From SIG603 sp964370775 (GTDB lineage: Bacteria; Bacillota; Clostridia; Oscillospirales; Acutalibacteraceae): DNA of 42,176 nucleotides. Below, piece after piece: positions 8,264 through 16,484 of this stretch. Position 1 is the stretch's first letter; each line of letters begins with the position of its first letter. Location: positions 1 to 42,176 of the forward strand of contig CAYJKT010000023.1 of assembly GCA_964370775.1 (NCBI GenBank), written 5' to 3'. The translations under genes were made by a program, and so were the position numbers. Under the pieces are notes generated by a model. That model worked only from the letters and a program-made list of their open reading frames with translations. It was not told the origin of the DNA and made no database searches.

Positions 8264-8635
8264 GTGGCATTACATGAATCAGGAGAAATGTATTTAGAAG
8301 CAATTCTTTGTTTAGGAAAAAGATTAGATATAGTAAAAGCTATTGATGTAGCTGAATATTTAGGATATACAAAACCTAGCGTTAGCAGAGGTATTTCTAT
8401 TTTAAAAGAGGGTAATTTTATTGAGATAGGCGACAAATTTGCCATCACATTAACTGACTCTGGCAGAAAAATAGCAGAATCTATTTTTGAAAGACACAAT
8501 TATTTATCTGGTTTTTTAGAGAAAATTGGTGTGGACAAAGATATTGCAGATAAAGATGCTTGTAAGATAGAGCACGTTATAAGTGAAGAAAGTTTTGAGA
8601 AAATTAAAGAGTTTTATCTAAAATTGAATGATTAA
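8264..8635 (+). CDS. DtxR/MntR-family metal-dependent transcriptional regulator
   Basis: A 123-residue two-domain repressor: winged helix (about 1-70, recognition helix TKPSVSRGISIL) and dimerisation/metal domain (71-123), without the SH3 domain of full DtxR. By eye the metal ligands are Met9, Cys100, Glu103 and His104 (DACKIEHVIS), with His78. Met and Cys match iron-responsive DtxR/IdeR; manganese-type MntR has Asp and Glu there. Iron sensing is therefore the better guess. It begins with GTG, supported by AAAGGTGG 9 bp upstream. It has its own promoter and terminator. No iron transporter gene lies nearby, so its targets are elsewhere. Confidence 0.88.
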   Translation: MALHESGEMYLEAILCLGKRLDIVKAIDVAEYLGYTKPSVSRGISILKEGNFIEIGDKFAITLTDSGRKIAESIFERHNYLSGFLEKIGVDKDIADKDACKIEHVISEESFEKIKEFYLKLND

Positions 8636-8642
8636 GTATAAT

Positions 8643-8676
8643 AGAGTGGATTGCATTAGCAGTCCTCTTTTTTTTC
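8643..8676 (+). terminator. Terminator after the DtxR-like gene
   Basis: Interrupted stem (AGAG, GGA, GC paired with GC, TCC, CTCT; one bulge) followed by nine T residues, just after the stop codon. Confidence 0.75.
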
Positions 8677-8788
8677 GATAATTATAATATAAATTTTACT
8701 AATTTGTGAATATTATCATACTTTTTTGTTAGAGTTGCACAAGTCTTTTCCACTTAGTTATACTTAATCACATTTCCACTTTCTAAGT

Positions 8789-8817
8789 TTGACAAGCGCA
8801 AAAAAACATGTTAATAT
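8789..8817 (+). promoter_or_regulatory. Promoter of the fatty-acid operon
   Basis: TTGACA, 17 bp, TAATAT. It overlaps an in-frame TTG that could look like a start codon for the MarR gene; as a -35 box it cannot be translated. Confidence 0.75.
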
Positions 8818-8831
8818 AGTTAGACTAACTA
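8817..8831. promoter_or_regulatory. 15-bp palindromic operator at the fabT transcription start
   Basis: TAGTTAG-A-CTAACTA is a perfect inverted repeat that begins at the end of the -10 box and covers the expected start site (about 8824). The position would block RNA polymerase, so it is a good candidate for autoregulation by the adjacent MarR protein. Confidence 0.6.
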
Positions 8832-8848
8832 ACTTAATTTTGAAAGGG

Positions 8849-9298
8849 ATGAGAGTAATTAAAGGATTTTGTAGTGATTTAGCTAATAGGTTATCTGACA
8901 TACATAGAAACATAACAAGACTTGAAACTGCGATACTTAAAAAGTCTAAAATAAACTTAACTTACGGCGAACTACAATTGATAGAATTGTTGAGTCGCTT
9001 TAATAATGGAATTACAGTAAGTGAAGTTGCAAATTACATGGGTGTTACACGTCCTACAGCTACTGTTGCGGTTAGTAAGTTAGAGACTAAAGGTTATGTT
9101 GTTAAAGAAAGCGTGAAAGATGATGCTAGAAAATTTATTGTTAACTTAACACATGATGGAAAAAGAACAGCTCACTTGCATAAAAGGTGTCAAAGACAAC
9201 TAGTGCATGGCTTCGACAAAGAACTTAGCGAAGAAGAAAGAGCAGTTCTAATAAAAGCTGTAGACAAACTAAATACGTATTTTGATACAATTGAGTGA
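8849..9298 (+). CDS. fabT: MarR-family regulator of fatty acid synthesis, FabT-like
   Basis: A 149-residue MarR-type winged-helix repressor. The DNA-binding domain is clear (ITVSEVANYMGVTRPTATVA as helix-turn-helix, then the wing KDDARKFIVNLT). Its position as first gene of the fab/acc operon, one gene before fabH, matches FabT of Firmicutes, which senses acyl-ACP and represses the operon. The start is uncertain: the ATG at 8849 follows GAAAGGG with almost no spacing. An upstream TTG (8789) is ruled out because it is the -35 box. A palindrome at the promoter suggests self-control. The stop is followed by fabH 12 bp later. Confidence 0.85.
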   Translation: MRVIKGFCSDLANRLSDIHRNITRLETAILKKSKINLTYGELQLIELLSRFNNGITVSEVANYMGVTRPTATVAVSKLETKGYVVKESVKDDARKFIVNLTHDGKRTAHLHKRCQRQLVHGFDKELSEEERAVLIKAVDKLNTYFDTIE

Positions 9299-9309
9299 AA
9301 GAGGTAGAC

Positions 9310-10269
9310 ATGAAGTTAAAAATTTTAGGCACAGGTAGTTATGTTCCATCTAACTCAGTCTCAAACGATGATTTATCTAAAATGGTTGAGACTAGTGATG
9401 AATGGATAGTAAAAAGAGTTGGAATATCTACAAGAAATATTTCTATAGATGAAACAACAACAGACATGGCGTATAATGCAAGTGTAAAAGCGCTTGAAAA
9501 CAGTGGTGTTAGTGCAGAAGAATTAGATATGATTATTGTTGCAACTATTTCACCAGATAAAGTGTCACCAGCAGTTGCTTGTATGGTACAAAAAAGACTT
9601 GGCGCTACTTGCCCAGCATTTGACATAAGCTCAGCTTGTTCTGGCTTTGTTTTTGCGTTAGAGACTGCTGCTGCTCACCTAGCTTTAGGTAAAGCTTCTA
9701 AAATCCTAGTTATAGGTGCTGAGAGATTATCTAGCATTGTAGATTGGGAAGACAGAAATACTTGCATAATTTTTGCTGACGGCGCAGGTGCTGCTGTTGT
9801 TAGTGGAGATGAAGACAATCTTCTAGCTTCTACTATCAATACTTATGGTGGCGATGATGTTCTTAGAATAGACAACGTAACAGGTCATTCTCCGTACTAC
9901 AAAGGCGAAGAAGTTGATAGAATTAAAATTCAAATGAATGGCCAAGAGACATATAAATTTGCTATCGGTGCAATTTCTAAAGATATTAAAACAGTTTTAG
10001 AGCAAGCTGATTTAACAAACGAAGATGTAAAATGGGTGATAGCCCACCAAGCGAATATCAGAATTATTAAAGAGGGTGCTAGAAAGCTTCCAATAGACTC
10101 AGATAAATTCTGTGCAAATATCGACCACACTGGTAATACATCTGCTGCAAGTGTTGCAATTTTGTTAGACGAACTTAACAGAGACGGAAAACTTATCAGA
10201 GGCGATGTAATAATTATAACAGCTTTTGGCGCTGGCTTATCAAGTGGTGCTATGGCAATAAAATGGTAA
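9310..10269 (+). CDS. fabH: Beta-ketoacyl-ACP synthase III
   Basis: FabH starts fatty acid synthesis by condensing an acyl-CoA with malonyl-ACP. The 319-residue protein has the thiolase fold with the active-site cysteine (Cys110 in SSACSGF), the catalytic histidine in AHQANIRI and asparagine in HTGNTSAAS, and the N-terminal ETSDEWIVKRVGI block typical of FabH. The ATG at 9310 is preceded by AGAGGT; a GTG at 9295 would overlap the fabT stop and lacks a suitable site. It opens the biosynthetic part of the operon. In many clostridial operons acpP follows here; in this window fabK follows directly after 33 bp. Confidence 0.97.
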   Translation: MKLKILGTGSYVPSNSVSNDDLSKMVETSDEWIVKRVGISTRNISIDETTTDMAYNASVKALENSGVSAEELDMIIVATISPDKVSPAVACMVQKRLGATCPAFDISSACSGFVFALETAAAHLALGKASKILVIGAERLSSIVDWEDRNTCIIFADGAGAAVVSGDEDNLLASTINTYGGDDVLRIDNVTGHSPYYKGEEVDRIKIQMNGQETYKFAIGAISKDIKTVLEQADLTNEDVKWVIAHQANIRIIKEGARKLPIDSDKFCANIDHTGNTSAASVAILLDELNRDGKLIRGDVIIITAFGAGLSSGAMAIKW

Positions 10270-10302
10270 TTAAAAGTATTAAATAATGAGAGGTTAGAAA
10301 AA

Positions 10303-11247
10303 ATGATTAAAACTCCAATATGCGAAATGATTGGTATTGAGTACCCAATTTTTCAAGGCGGTATGGCTTGGATTTCAGAGGCTAAACTAGCGGCGGCAGT
10401 ATCTAATGCAGGTGGATTAGGAATAATCTCAGCTATGAATGCAGACGCAGAATACGTTAAAAATCAAATTAGAGAATGTAAAGCATTAACAGACAAACCT
10501 TTTGGCGTTAATATTATGCTGTTAAGCCCACATGCTGACGAAGTAGCTCAGTTAGTGGCTGACGAAAAAGTGCCAGTTGTTACAACAGGTGCTGGTAACC
10601 CTAGAAAATATATGGAAATCTGGCAAAATGCTGGAATTAAAGTTATACCTGTAGTTGCATCAGTAGCTCTTGCTAAAATGATGCAAAAAGCTGGTGCATC
10701 AGCAGTTATTGCAGAGGGTGGCGAGAGTGGTGGTCACATTGGTGACTTAGGCACAATGCCGCTAGTTCCTCAGGTAGTAGATGCAGTTACAATACCTGTT
10801 ATTGCAGCTGGTGGTATCGGCGACGGAAGAGGCGTTGCTGCATCATTTATGCTAGGCGCTGAGGGCGTTCAATTAGGTACAAGATTTTTGGTAGCGCACG
10901 AATGTGTAGTGCACGAGAATTATAAAAAGAAAGTCATAAAAGCTAATGATATTGCAACTATGGCTACTGGTAGACGTTTAGGTCACCCAGTTAGAAGCAT
11001 TAAAAATCAATTTGCTAAAGATTACTTAAAAGCTGAGTACAGCACAATGTCAGACGAAGATTTAGAGGCACTAGGTGGTGGTTCATTATACCGTTCTGCT
11101 ATCTTAGGTGACGAGAAAACTGGTTCTTTCCTAGCAGGTCAAATATCTGGTATGGTTAACAAAGAGCAAAGTGCTAAAGAGATAGTTGAAGAAATCTTTG
11201 TAGAAGCAGAAAAAGTATTATTGGAGGCAAATAAATGGCTAAAATAA
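10303..11247 (+). CDS. fabK: Enoyl-ACP reductase II (FMN)
   Basis: FabK reduces trans-2-enoyl-ACP in the last step of each elongation round, with FMN and NAD(P)H. The 314-residue TIM barrel resembles nitronate monooxygenases: the N-terminal FQGGMAWIS and AGGLGIIS segments, the flavin-binding EGGESGGHIGDLG block and the phosphate-binding IPVIAAGGIGDGRG are present. It is unrelated to FabI and is the triclosan-insensitive form. Its last 13 bp overlap the start of fabD, implying translational coupling. Confidence 0.97.
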   Translation: MIKTPICEMIGIEYPIFQGGMAWISEAKLAAAVSNAGGLGIISAMNADAEYVKNQIRECKALTDKPFGVNIMLLSPHADEVAQLVADEKVPVVTTGAGNPRKYMEIWQNAGIKVIPVVASVALAKMMQKAGASAVIAEGGESGGHIGDLGTMPLVPQVVDAVTIPVIAAGGIGDGRGVAASFMLGAEGVQLGTRFLVAHECVVHENYKKKVIKANDIATMATGRRLGHPVRSIKNQFAKDYLKAEYSTMSDEDLEALGGGSLYRSAILGDEKTGSFLAGQISGMVNKEQSAKEIVEEIFVEAEKVLLEANKWLK

Positions 11248-12140
11248 TATTTGGATTTGCAGGTCAAGGTTCTCAGTATGTAGGAATGGGAAAAGACCTT
11301 TATGAAAATAGTGAAGCAGCTAAAAACATCTTCGATAAAGCAGAAGAAATCATGCCAGGAGTTAAAGACACTTGTTTTAATGCTGATATAGAAACTCTTA
11401 GCAAAACAGAGAACACTCAACCTTGCTTGTTCTTAGTTGACTTAGCAGCAGCGTACGCTTTGGAAGAAAAAGGCATTAAAGCTGACTTAGTAGCTGGTTT
11501 TTCTTTAGGGGAAATCCCAGCACTAGCATACACTGGTGTGTTAAGCTTTGAAGATGCATTCAAGCTTGTTATGAAACGTGCAGAGCTTATGTCTATTGCT
11601 ACAAAAGAGAACGAGGGTGGCATGGCTGCTGTGCTTAAACTTAGCTTTGAGCAAGTAGAAAAGCTTTGCGAAAACTTTGATAAAGTTTATCCAGTTAACT
11701 ATAACTGCCCTGGTCAATTAGTAGTAGCTGGTGACAAAGAACAACTAAAAGCTTTTGCAGAATTAGCAGCAGAGCAAAAAGGTAGAGTTAAAATGCTTAA
11801 TGTAAGTGGTGCGTTCCACACTCCATTTATGAAAAGCGCAGGAGACGGACTTAAAACTATGCTTGATAGCATGACTGTTAATGCTCCTAAAACTACTTTA
11901 TACTCAAATTACACTGCAATGCCTTATGGTGATGATGCAGTAAGTTTGATTGTGAACCAAGTTCAAAGCCCTGTAAAATGGATGCAAACTATAGAGAATA
12001 TGGAAGCAGACGTTTTTGTTGAGGTTGGAGCTGGCAAAACATTAAGTGGATTAGTTAAGAAAATAAATTCAGAGCTAAAAGTTTTGAATGTTCAAGATAA
12101 ATCTAGTTTAGAAACAACAGTTAATGAAATTGGAGGATAA
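11235..12140 (+). CDS. fabD: Malonyl-CoA:ACP transacylase
   Basis: FabD moves the malonyl group from CoA to ACP. The 301-residue protein has the acyltransferase fold with the oxyanion turn FAGQGSQYVGMG (8-19), the nucleophile Ser90 in GFSLGE and the partner histidine in AFHTPFM. Length is normal. The ribosome binding site TTGGAGG lies inside the end of fabK. fabG follows after 4 bp. Confidence 0.97.
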   Translation: MAKIIFGFAGQGSQYVGMGKDLYENSEAAKNIFDKAEEIMPGVKDTCFNADIETLSKTENTQPCLFLVDLAAAYALEEKGIKADLVAGFSLGEIPALAYTGVLSFEDAFKLVMKRAELMSIATKENEGGMAAVLKLSFEQVEKLCENFDKVYPVNYNCPGQLVVAGDKEQLKAFAELAAEQKGRVKMLNVSGAFHTPFMKSAGDGLKTMLDSMTVNAPKTTLYSNYTAMPYGDDAVSLIVNQVQSPVKWMQTIENMEADVFVEVGAGKTLSGLVKKINSELKVLNVQDKSSLETTVNEIGG

Positions 12141-12144
12141 TAAT

Positions 12145-12879
12145 ATGCTTAATTTAACAAACAAAAATGCTATAGTAACAGGTGCTTCAAGAGGAATTGG
12201 AAAAACTATTGCTTTAACAATGGCAAAACAAGGTGCGAATATCGCAGTTTTAGATATGGGAGAAAACGAAGAGACAATGGCTGAGCTAAAAGCTACTGGT
12301 GTTAAAGCAGTTTTCTATAAATGCAATGTAGCTTCACTAGAAGAGACAGACGCAGTTGTTAAAGCGATTGTAGAAGAATTTGGCAGTGTTGACATTTTGG
12401 TTAACAATGCTGGTATCACAAGAGATAACTTAATCTTAAAAATGAGCGAAGCTGATTACGACGCTGTTTTAAATGTTAACCTTAAAGGTGCATTTAACAT
12501 GATAAAATCATGCTACAGAGGATTTGTTCGTAAAAGAGCTGGTAAAATCATCAATATTAGCTCAGTTTCAGGTACTTTAGGTAACGCTGGACAAGCTAAC
12601 TATTCAGCATCAAAAGCTGGCTTAATCGGTCTTACAAAATCAGTAGCTAGAGAGCTTGCAGAGAGAGGCATTTGCTGTAACGCAGTTGCTCCTGGTTTTA
12701 TTCAAACAGACATGATTACAGGTTTAGACCACGCTAACAATACATTGATGAACAATATCCCACAAAAGAAACTTGGAACTCCACAAGATATTGCAAATGC
12801 AGTAGTATTTTTAGCAAGTGAAGAAGCAAATTACATAACAGGCGAAGTGCTTAAAGTTGATGGCGGAATGGCTATGTAA
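12145..12879 (+). CDS. fabG: 3-oxoacyl-ACP reductase
   Basis: FabG reduces beta-ketoacyl-ACP with NADPH. The 244-residue short-chain dehydrogenase shows the nucleotide-binding TGASRGIG (12-19), NNAG (87-90), catalytic Ser140, Tyr153 and Lys157 (NYSASKAG), and the C-terminal ITGEVLKVDGGMAM. The ATG at 12145 has GGAGG 8 bp upstream; an earlier in-frame ATG at 12124 overlaps fabD and has no ribosome binding site. Confidence 0.97.
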   Translation: MLNLTNKNAIVTGASRGIGKTIALTMAKQGANIAVLDMGENEETMAELKATGVKAVFYKCNVASLEETDAVVKAIVEEFGSVDILVNNAGITRDNLILKMSEADYDAVLNVNLKGAFNMIKSCYRGFVRKRAGKIINISSVSGTLGNAGQANYSASKAGLIGLTKSVARELAERGICCNAVAPGFIQTDMITGLDHANNTLMNNIPQKKLGTPQDIANAVVFLASEEANYITGEVLKVDGGMAM

Positions 12880-12919
12880 GTTTGTTTATAAATTAGAGAA
12901 TTAGAAAGGATATTTATAT

Positions 12920-14155
12920 ATGAATAGAGTAGTTATAACAGGAATTGGTGCTATTTCAGCACTAGGAAACACAGTAGAAGAATTATGGGACGGCTTAAAA
13001 AGTGGTAAAAACGGAATTGGAGAACTAACAAGATTTGACACTACTGATTACAAAGTAAAAGTAGCTGCACAAGTTAAAGATTTCGACCCATTAAAATACA
13101 TGGAAAAAGGCGAGGCTCGTAAAAGAGATTTATATTGCCAATACGGAATTGCTGCTGCTAAACAAGCTGTTGAGGACAGTGGTATTGTAGGAAATGTAAA
13201 CGAGAATAAATTCGGTGTTTACTTCGGTTCTGGTATCGGTGGTATAGAGACATTCGCTACAGAACAAACAAAGCTTATCGAAAAAGGTCCTAAAAGAGTT
13301 AGCCCATATTTCATACCTATGTTAATTTCTAACATTTGTGGTGGTGAGATTGCAATTGAGTACGGCGCAAAAGGTTCTTGCTTACCAATGGTAACTGCAT
13401 GTGCAACAAGCAACAACACAATTGGTGAAGCTTACAGAGCAGTTAAACATGGTTACTTAGATGCAGTTATCGCAGGTGGTGCAGAGGCTGCAATTATAGA
13501 AGTAGGTATTGCTGGTTTCTCTAACATGATGGCACTAACACAAAACACTGACCCAAGCTCTGCTTGTTGTCCGTTTGACAAAAGAAGAAGTGGTTTTGTT
13601 ATGGGTGAGGGCGCTGGTGCGTTGGTTATAGAGAGTTATGACAATGCAGTTAAAAGAAGTGCTAATATCTATGCAGAAATCGTAGGCTATGGTACATCTT
13701 GTGACGCTCACCATATTACAGCTCCAGACCCAGAGGGTACAGGTGGTGCGGCTTCTATGAAAATGGCAATGGAAGAAGCTGGAATCACTGGTAGCGAGAA
13801 CATTTATGTTAACGCTCATGGAACAAGTACACCTCTTAACGATAAAGGCGAGACTAAAGTTATTAAACTAGCTTTAGGTGAAGAAAACGCTAAAAAAGCA
13901 GTTGTTAGCTCAACAAAATCTATGACTGGTCACATGTTAGGTGCGGCAGGTGCGATAGAGGCTATAGCTTCTGTAATGGCATTAAAAGAGGGAATTATCC
14001 CACCTACAATCAACTATGTAGAGCCAGACGAAGATTGCGATTTAGACTATTGCCCTAACACTGCAAAAGAATTTTCAGCAGAGTATGCTTTATCTAACGG
14101 ATTAGGCTTTGGTGGACACAATGCTTGTCTAGCATTCAAAAAATTTAACGGATAA
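12920..14155 (+). CDS. fabF: Beta-ketoacyl-ACP synthase II
   Basis: FabF elongates acyl-ACP by condensation with malonyl-ACP. The 411-residue thiolase-fold enzyme has the Cys-His-His triad: Cys161 (TACATSNN), His300 (NAHGTSTPLND) and His338 (GHMLGAAGA). The length is standard. AGAAAGGA precedes the ATG. It ends the first block of the operon; a 109-bp gap with hairpin potential separates it from accB. Confidence 0.97.
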   Translation: MNRVVITGIGAISALGNTVEELWDGLKSGKNGIGELTRFDTTDYKVKVAAQVKDFDPLKYMEKGEARKRDLYCQYGIAAAKQAVEDSGIVGNVNENKFGVYFGSGIGGIETFATEQTKLIEKGPKRVSPYFIPMLISNICGGEIAIEYGAKGSCLPMVTACATSNNTIGEAYRAVKHGYLDAVIAGGAEAAIIEVGIAGFSNMMALTQNTDPSSACCPFDKRRSGFVMGEGAGALVIESYDNAVKRSANIYAEIVGYGTSCDAHHITAPDPEGTGGAASMKMAMEEAGITGSENIYVNAHGTSTPLNDKGETKVIKLALGEENAKKAVVSSTKSMTGHMLGAAGAIEAIASVMALKEGIIPPTINYVEPDEDCDLDYCPNTAKEFSAEYALSNGLGFGGHNACLAFKKFNG

Positions 14156-14175
14156 TAAATCTAAAATTAATAATT

Positions 14176-14245
14176 CTCTTATCATTCCTTATGCTTCGCA
14201 TGATAAGAGCTGCACATTTAATTAAACTTTGAGCCGATGCGAAGC
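14176..14245 (+). other. Leader with two mutually exclusive hairpins before accB
   Basis: CTCTTATCAT (14176-14185) pairs perfectly with ATGATAAGAG (14200-14209). Alternatively GCTTCGCAT (14193-14201) pairs with ATGCGAAGC (14237-14245). The two share bases 14200-14201 and cross each other, and the second stem ends 8 bp before the accB ribosome binding site. No T run follows either stem, so neither is a plain terminator. A regulatory or processing role is inference. Confidence 0.45.
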
Positions 14246-14264
14246 GGCGGAATGGAGTATTAAT

Positions 14265-14699
14265 ATGAACATAAATGATATTAAATCACTTGCTAAAATA
14301 ATGACAGATAACTCTTTAACTTTAATAGAGTTTGAAGAGGGAAATGTAAAAATAAAAATGGAGAAAACTGCTACAGTTGTAGCATCTCCAGTGGTTTCTG
14401 CTCCTGTAGCGACAGCAGTAACAGAGACAGCACCTATAGTAACAGCTGATGTACCAAAAGTAGAGGGTACAGTAGTTGTTTGCCCTACAGTTGGCGTATA
14501 TTATAGCTCAGCTTCACCAGATAGCAGTCCTTATGTAAGCGTTGGTAGCTCAGTTAAAAAAGGTGATGTGCTTTGCATTATAGAAGCTATGAAAATCATG
14601 AACGAAATCACAGCTGAGTGCGACGGTGAGATAGCTGAAGTATATGTATCTAACTCAACAGTTGTTGAATACGGACAACCACTATTTAGAATAGTTTGA
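14265..14699 (+). CDS. accB: Biotin carboxyl carrier protein of acetyl-CoA carboxylase
   Basis: The 144-residue protein carries the biotin that shuttles carboxylate between AccC and AccA/AccD. Layout: N-terminal helical region (1-34), a flexible Ala/Pro/Val/Thr-rich linker (35-65) and the C-terminal biotinyl domain with Lys110 in EAMKIMNEI. The usual second Met or Leu of AMKMMNEI is Ile here, a tolerated change. The ATG at 14265 has TGGAG 7 bp upstream; an upstream in-frame TTG at 14229 falls in the hairpin leader. fabZ follows after 12 bp. Confidence 0.96.
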   Translation: MNINDIKSLAKIMTDNSLTLIEFEEGNVKIKMEKTATVVASPVVSAPVATAVTETAPIVTADVPKVEGTVVVCPTVGVYYSSASPDSSPYVSVGSSVKKGDVLCIIEAMKIMNEITAECDGEIAEVYVSNSTVVEYGQPLFRIV

Positions 14700-14711
14700 T
14701 AGGAGTAGAAT

Positions 14712-15122
14712 ATGAACAGAGAAGAAATAATGGAAATTATTCCACATAGAGACAACATGCTTTTAGTTGACGAAGTAGTACTTGTAGACGAAGAAGCTCA
14801 CGGAAAATACCATGTAACAGGCGAAGAGTTCTTTTTAAAAGGACATTTCCCAGGTAATCCAGTTGTTCCAGGTGTTATATTATGCGAAATCCTAGGTCAA
14901 TCTAGCTGTGTTTTGCTTGCAGATAAGGCAGACGGAGCTACTCCATACTTTACAGGTCTTAACAATGTTAAGTTTAAGTCACCAGTAAAACCAGGCGATA
15001 CATTAGAGACAATATGCAAAGTTACACGTTCAAGAGGAGCTTTCTATTTTGCAGAGGGTAAAGGCTATGTTAACGGCAAACTTGCTGTTTCAGCTGAGTT
15101 CTCTTTTGCACTTGTAAAATAA
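14712..15122 (+). CDS. fabZ: 3-hydroxyacyl-ACP dehydratase
   Basis: FabZ removes water from beta-hydroxyacyl-ACP. The 136-residue hot-dog fold protein has catalytic His45 in GHFPGNPVVPGV and Glu59 in ILCEILGQ. The N-terminal IPHRDNMLLVDEV is the family hallmark. No separate fabA/fabM-type isomerase is in the operon, so the source of unsaturated acyl chains must lie elsewhere. The ATG is preceded by TAGGAG. Confidence 0.97.
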   Translation: MNREEIMEIIPHRDNMLLVDEVVLVDEEAHGKYHVTGEEFFLKGHFPGNPVVPGVILCEILGQSSCVLLADKADGATPYFTGLNNVKFKSPVKPGDTLETICKVTRSRGAFYFAEGKGYVNGKLAVSAEFSFALVK

Positions 15123-15158
15123 TTTATACAAATTAACGTTATAAAGGATTGAAGATTA

Positions 15159-16484
15159 ATGTTTACAAAAATACTTATAGCAAACAGAGGTGAAATAGCT
15201 ATTAGAGTTATTCGTGCTTGTAAAGAGATGGGAATTAGCACAGTTGCTGTTTATTCTCAAGCTGATGCAAACAGTTTGCACGTCGCTTTAGCAGACGAGG
15301 CTTTATGTATAGGCCCTGCTTCTGCTTCTGAAAGCTACATAGATGCAAAAAGAATTTTATCAGCAGCTCTTGCAACGAAAGCTGAGGCTATTCACCCAGG
15401 TTATGGCTTTTTGGCAGAGAATGCAAACTTCACTCAAATGTGCAAAGATAACGGCATAGTTTTCATAGGACCTGATTCTGAGATTATCTCTAAAATGGGA
15501 GATAAAGATACAGCAAGAAGAATTATGAAAGAACACGGTGTTCCAACTATACCAGGTACTGATATTTTAGAGAACGCAGAAGCTGCTAAAGAGGCTGCTA
15601 AAACTGTTGGTTACCCTGTTTTACTTAAAGCAAGTGCCGGTGGTGGTGGTAAAGGTATTCGTCTTGTTAGAGAAGAAAGCGAGATGGAAAATGCCTTTAA
15701 TACAGCGTCTGGTGAGGCTTCAAAAGCATTTGGTGATGGCAGAATGTACATGGAGAAATTTATGTTCCCAGCTAAACACATAGAAGTTCAATTGCTTGCA
15801 GACAATCATGGTAATGTTGTGTGTTTGGGCGAGAGAGAATGTTCTATTCAAAAAAACAACCAAAAACTTGTTGAAGAAAGTCCGTCTCCGTTTGTGTCTA
15901 AAGAGACTAGAGAAGCTTTGATTGATGCTGCTACAAAAGCTGCAAAAGCTGTTAATTACTCAAATGCTGGTACAATAGAATTTTTGATGGATAAAGACCA
16001 AAACTTCTATTTTATGGAGATGAACACAAGACTACAAGTTGAGCACCCTGTATCAGAATTAGTAGCAGGACACGACATTGTAAAATGGCAAATTAGAATT
16101 GCAGCTGGTGTTCCTCTAAACTTTGCACAAGACGAAGTTAAGATAAGAGGTTCTGCGATTGAATGTAGAATTAATGCAACTGCTGTTGGTAGCGTTAAAT
16201 TCATGCATGTTCCGTCTGGCCCTTGGGTAAGATTTGACACTTGCCTATATCATGGTTATGATATACCACCATTTTACGATTCAATGCTTGGTAAGCTGAT
16301 AGTTTATTCATCAAGCAGAGAAGAAGCTATCAGAAAAATGCAATCAGCACTTTGCGAGCTTGTAATTGACGGCGCGCCTAATAATATCGAAAGCCAAATT
16401 GAGATTATTCGTGAAGATGATTTTAAAAATGGCGATTATTATACAGATTTTATGAAAAGATTTGAAGAAGGAGGTAATGCATAA
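15159..16484 (+). CDS. accC: Biotin carboxylase subunit of acetyl-CoA carboxylase
   Basis: AccC carboxylates the biotin of AccB using ATP and bicarbonate. The 441-residue ATP-grasp protein has the N-terminal KILIANRGEIAIRVIRAC, the glycine-rich ATP loop ASAGGGGKGIR, the metal/bicarbonate site with EMNTRLQVEHPVSE, and the C-terminal biotin carboxylase domain. The last A of its stop codon is the first base of the accD start, so translation is coupled. Confidence 0.97.
   Translation: MFTKILIANRGEIAIRVIRACKEMGISTVAVYSQADANSLHVALADEALCIGPASASESYIDAKRILSAALATKAEAIHPGYGFLAENANFTQMCKDNGIVFIGPDSEIISKMGDKDTARRIMKEHGVPTIPGTDILENAEAAKEAAKTVGYPVLLKASAGGGGKGIRLVREESEMENAFNTASGEASKAFGDGRMYMEKFMFPAKHIEVQLLADNHGNVVCLGERECSIQKNNQKLVEESPSPFVSKETREALIDAATKAAKAVNYSNAGTIEFLMDKDQNFYFMEMNTRLQVEHPVSELVAGHDIVKWQIRIAAGVPLNFAQDEVKIRGSAIECRINATAVGSVKFMHVPSGPWVRFDTCLYHGYDIPPFYDSMLGKLIVYSSSREEAIRKMQSALCELVIDGAPNNIESQIEIIREDDFKNGDYYTDFMKRFEEGGNA

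Noticed and set aside
8789..8848. TTG at 8789 as the start of the MarR gene, adding 20 residues
   Set aside because: The TTG is part of a TTGACA -35 box with a well-spaced TAATAT, and the extra residues do not look like a MarR N-terminus.
13535..13819. Cysteine- and threonine-rich open frame on the minus strand inside fabF
   Set aside because: Shadow of fabF codon use; no ribosome binding site or homology visible.
14176..14209. 10-bp hairpin after fabF as a rho-independent terminator
   Set aside because: No T run follows and the acc genes continue in the same direction with no clear promoter in the gap.
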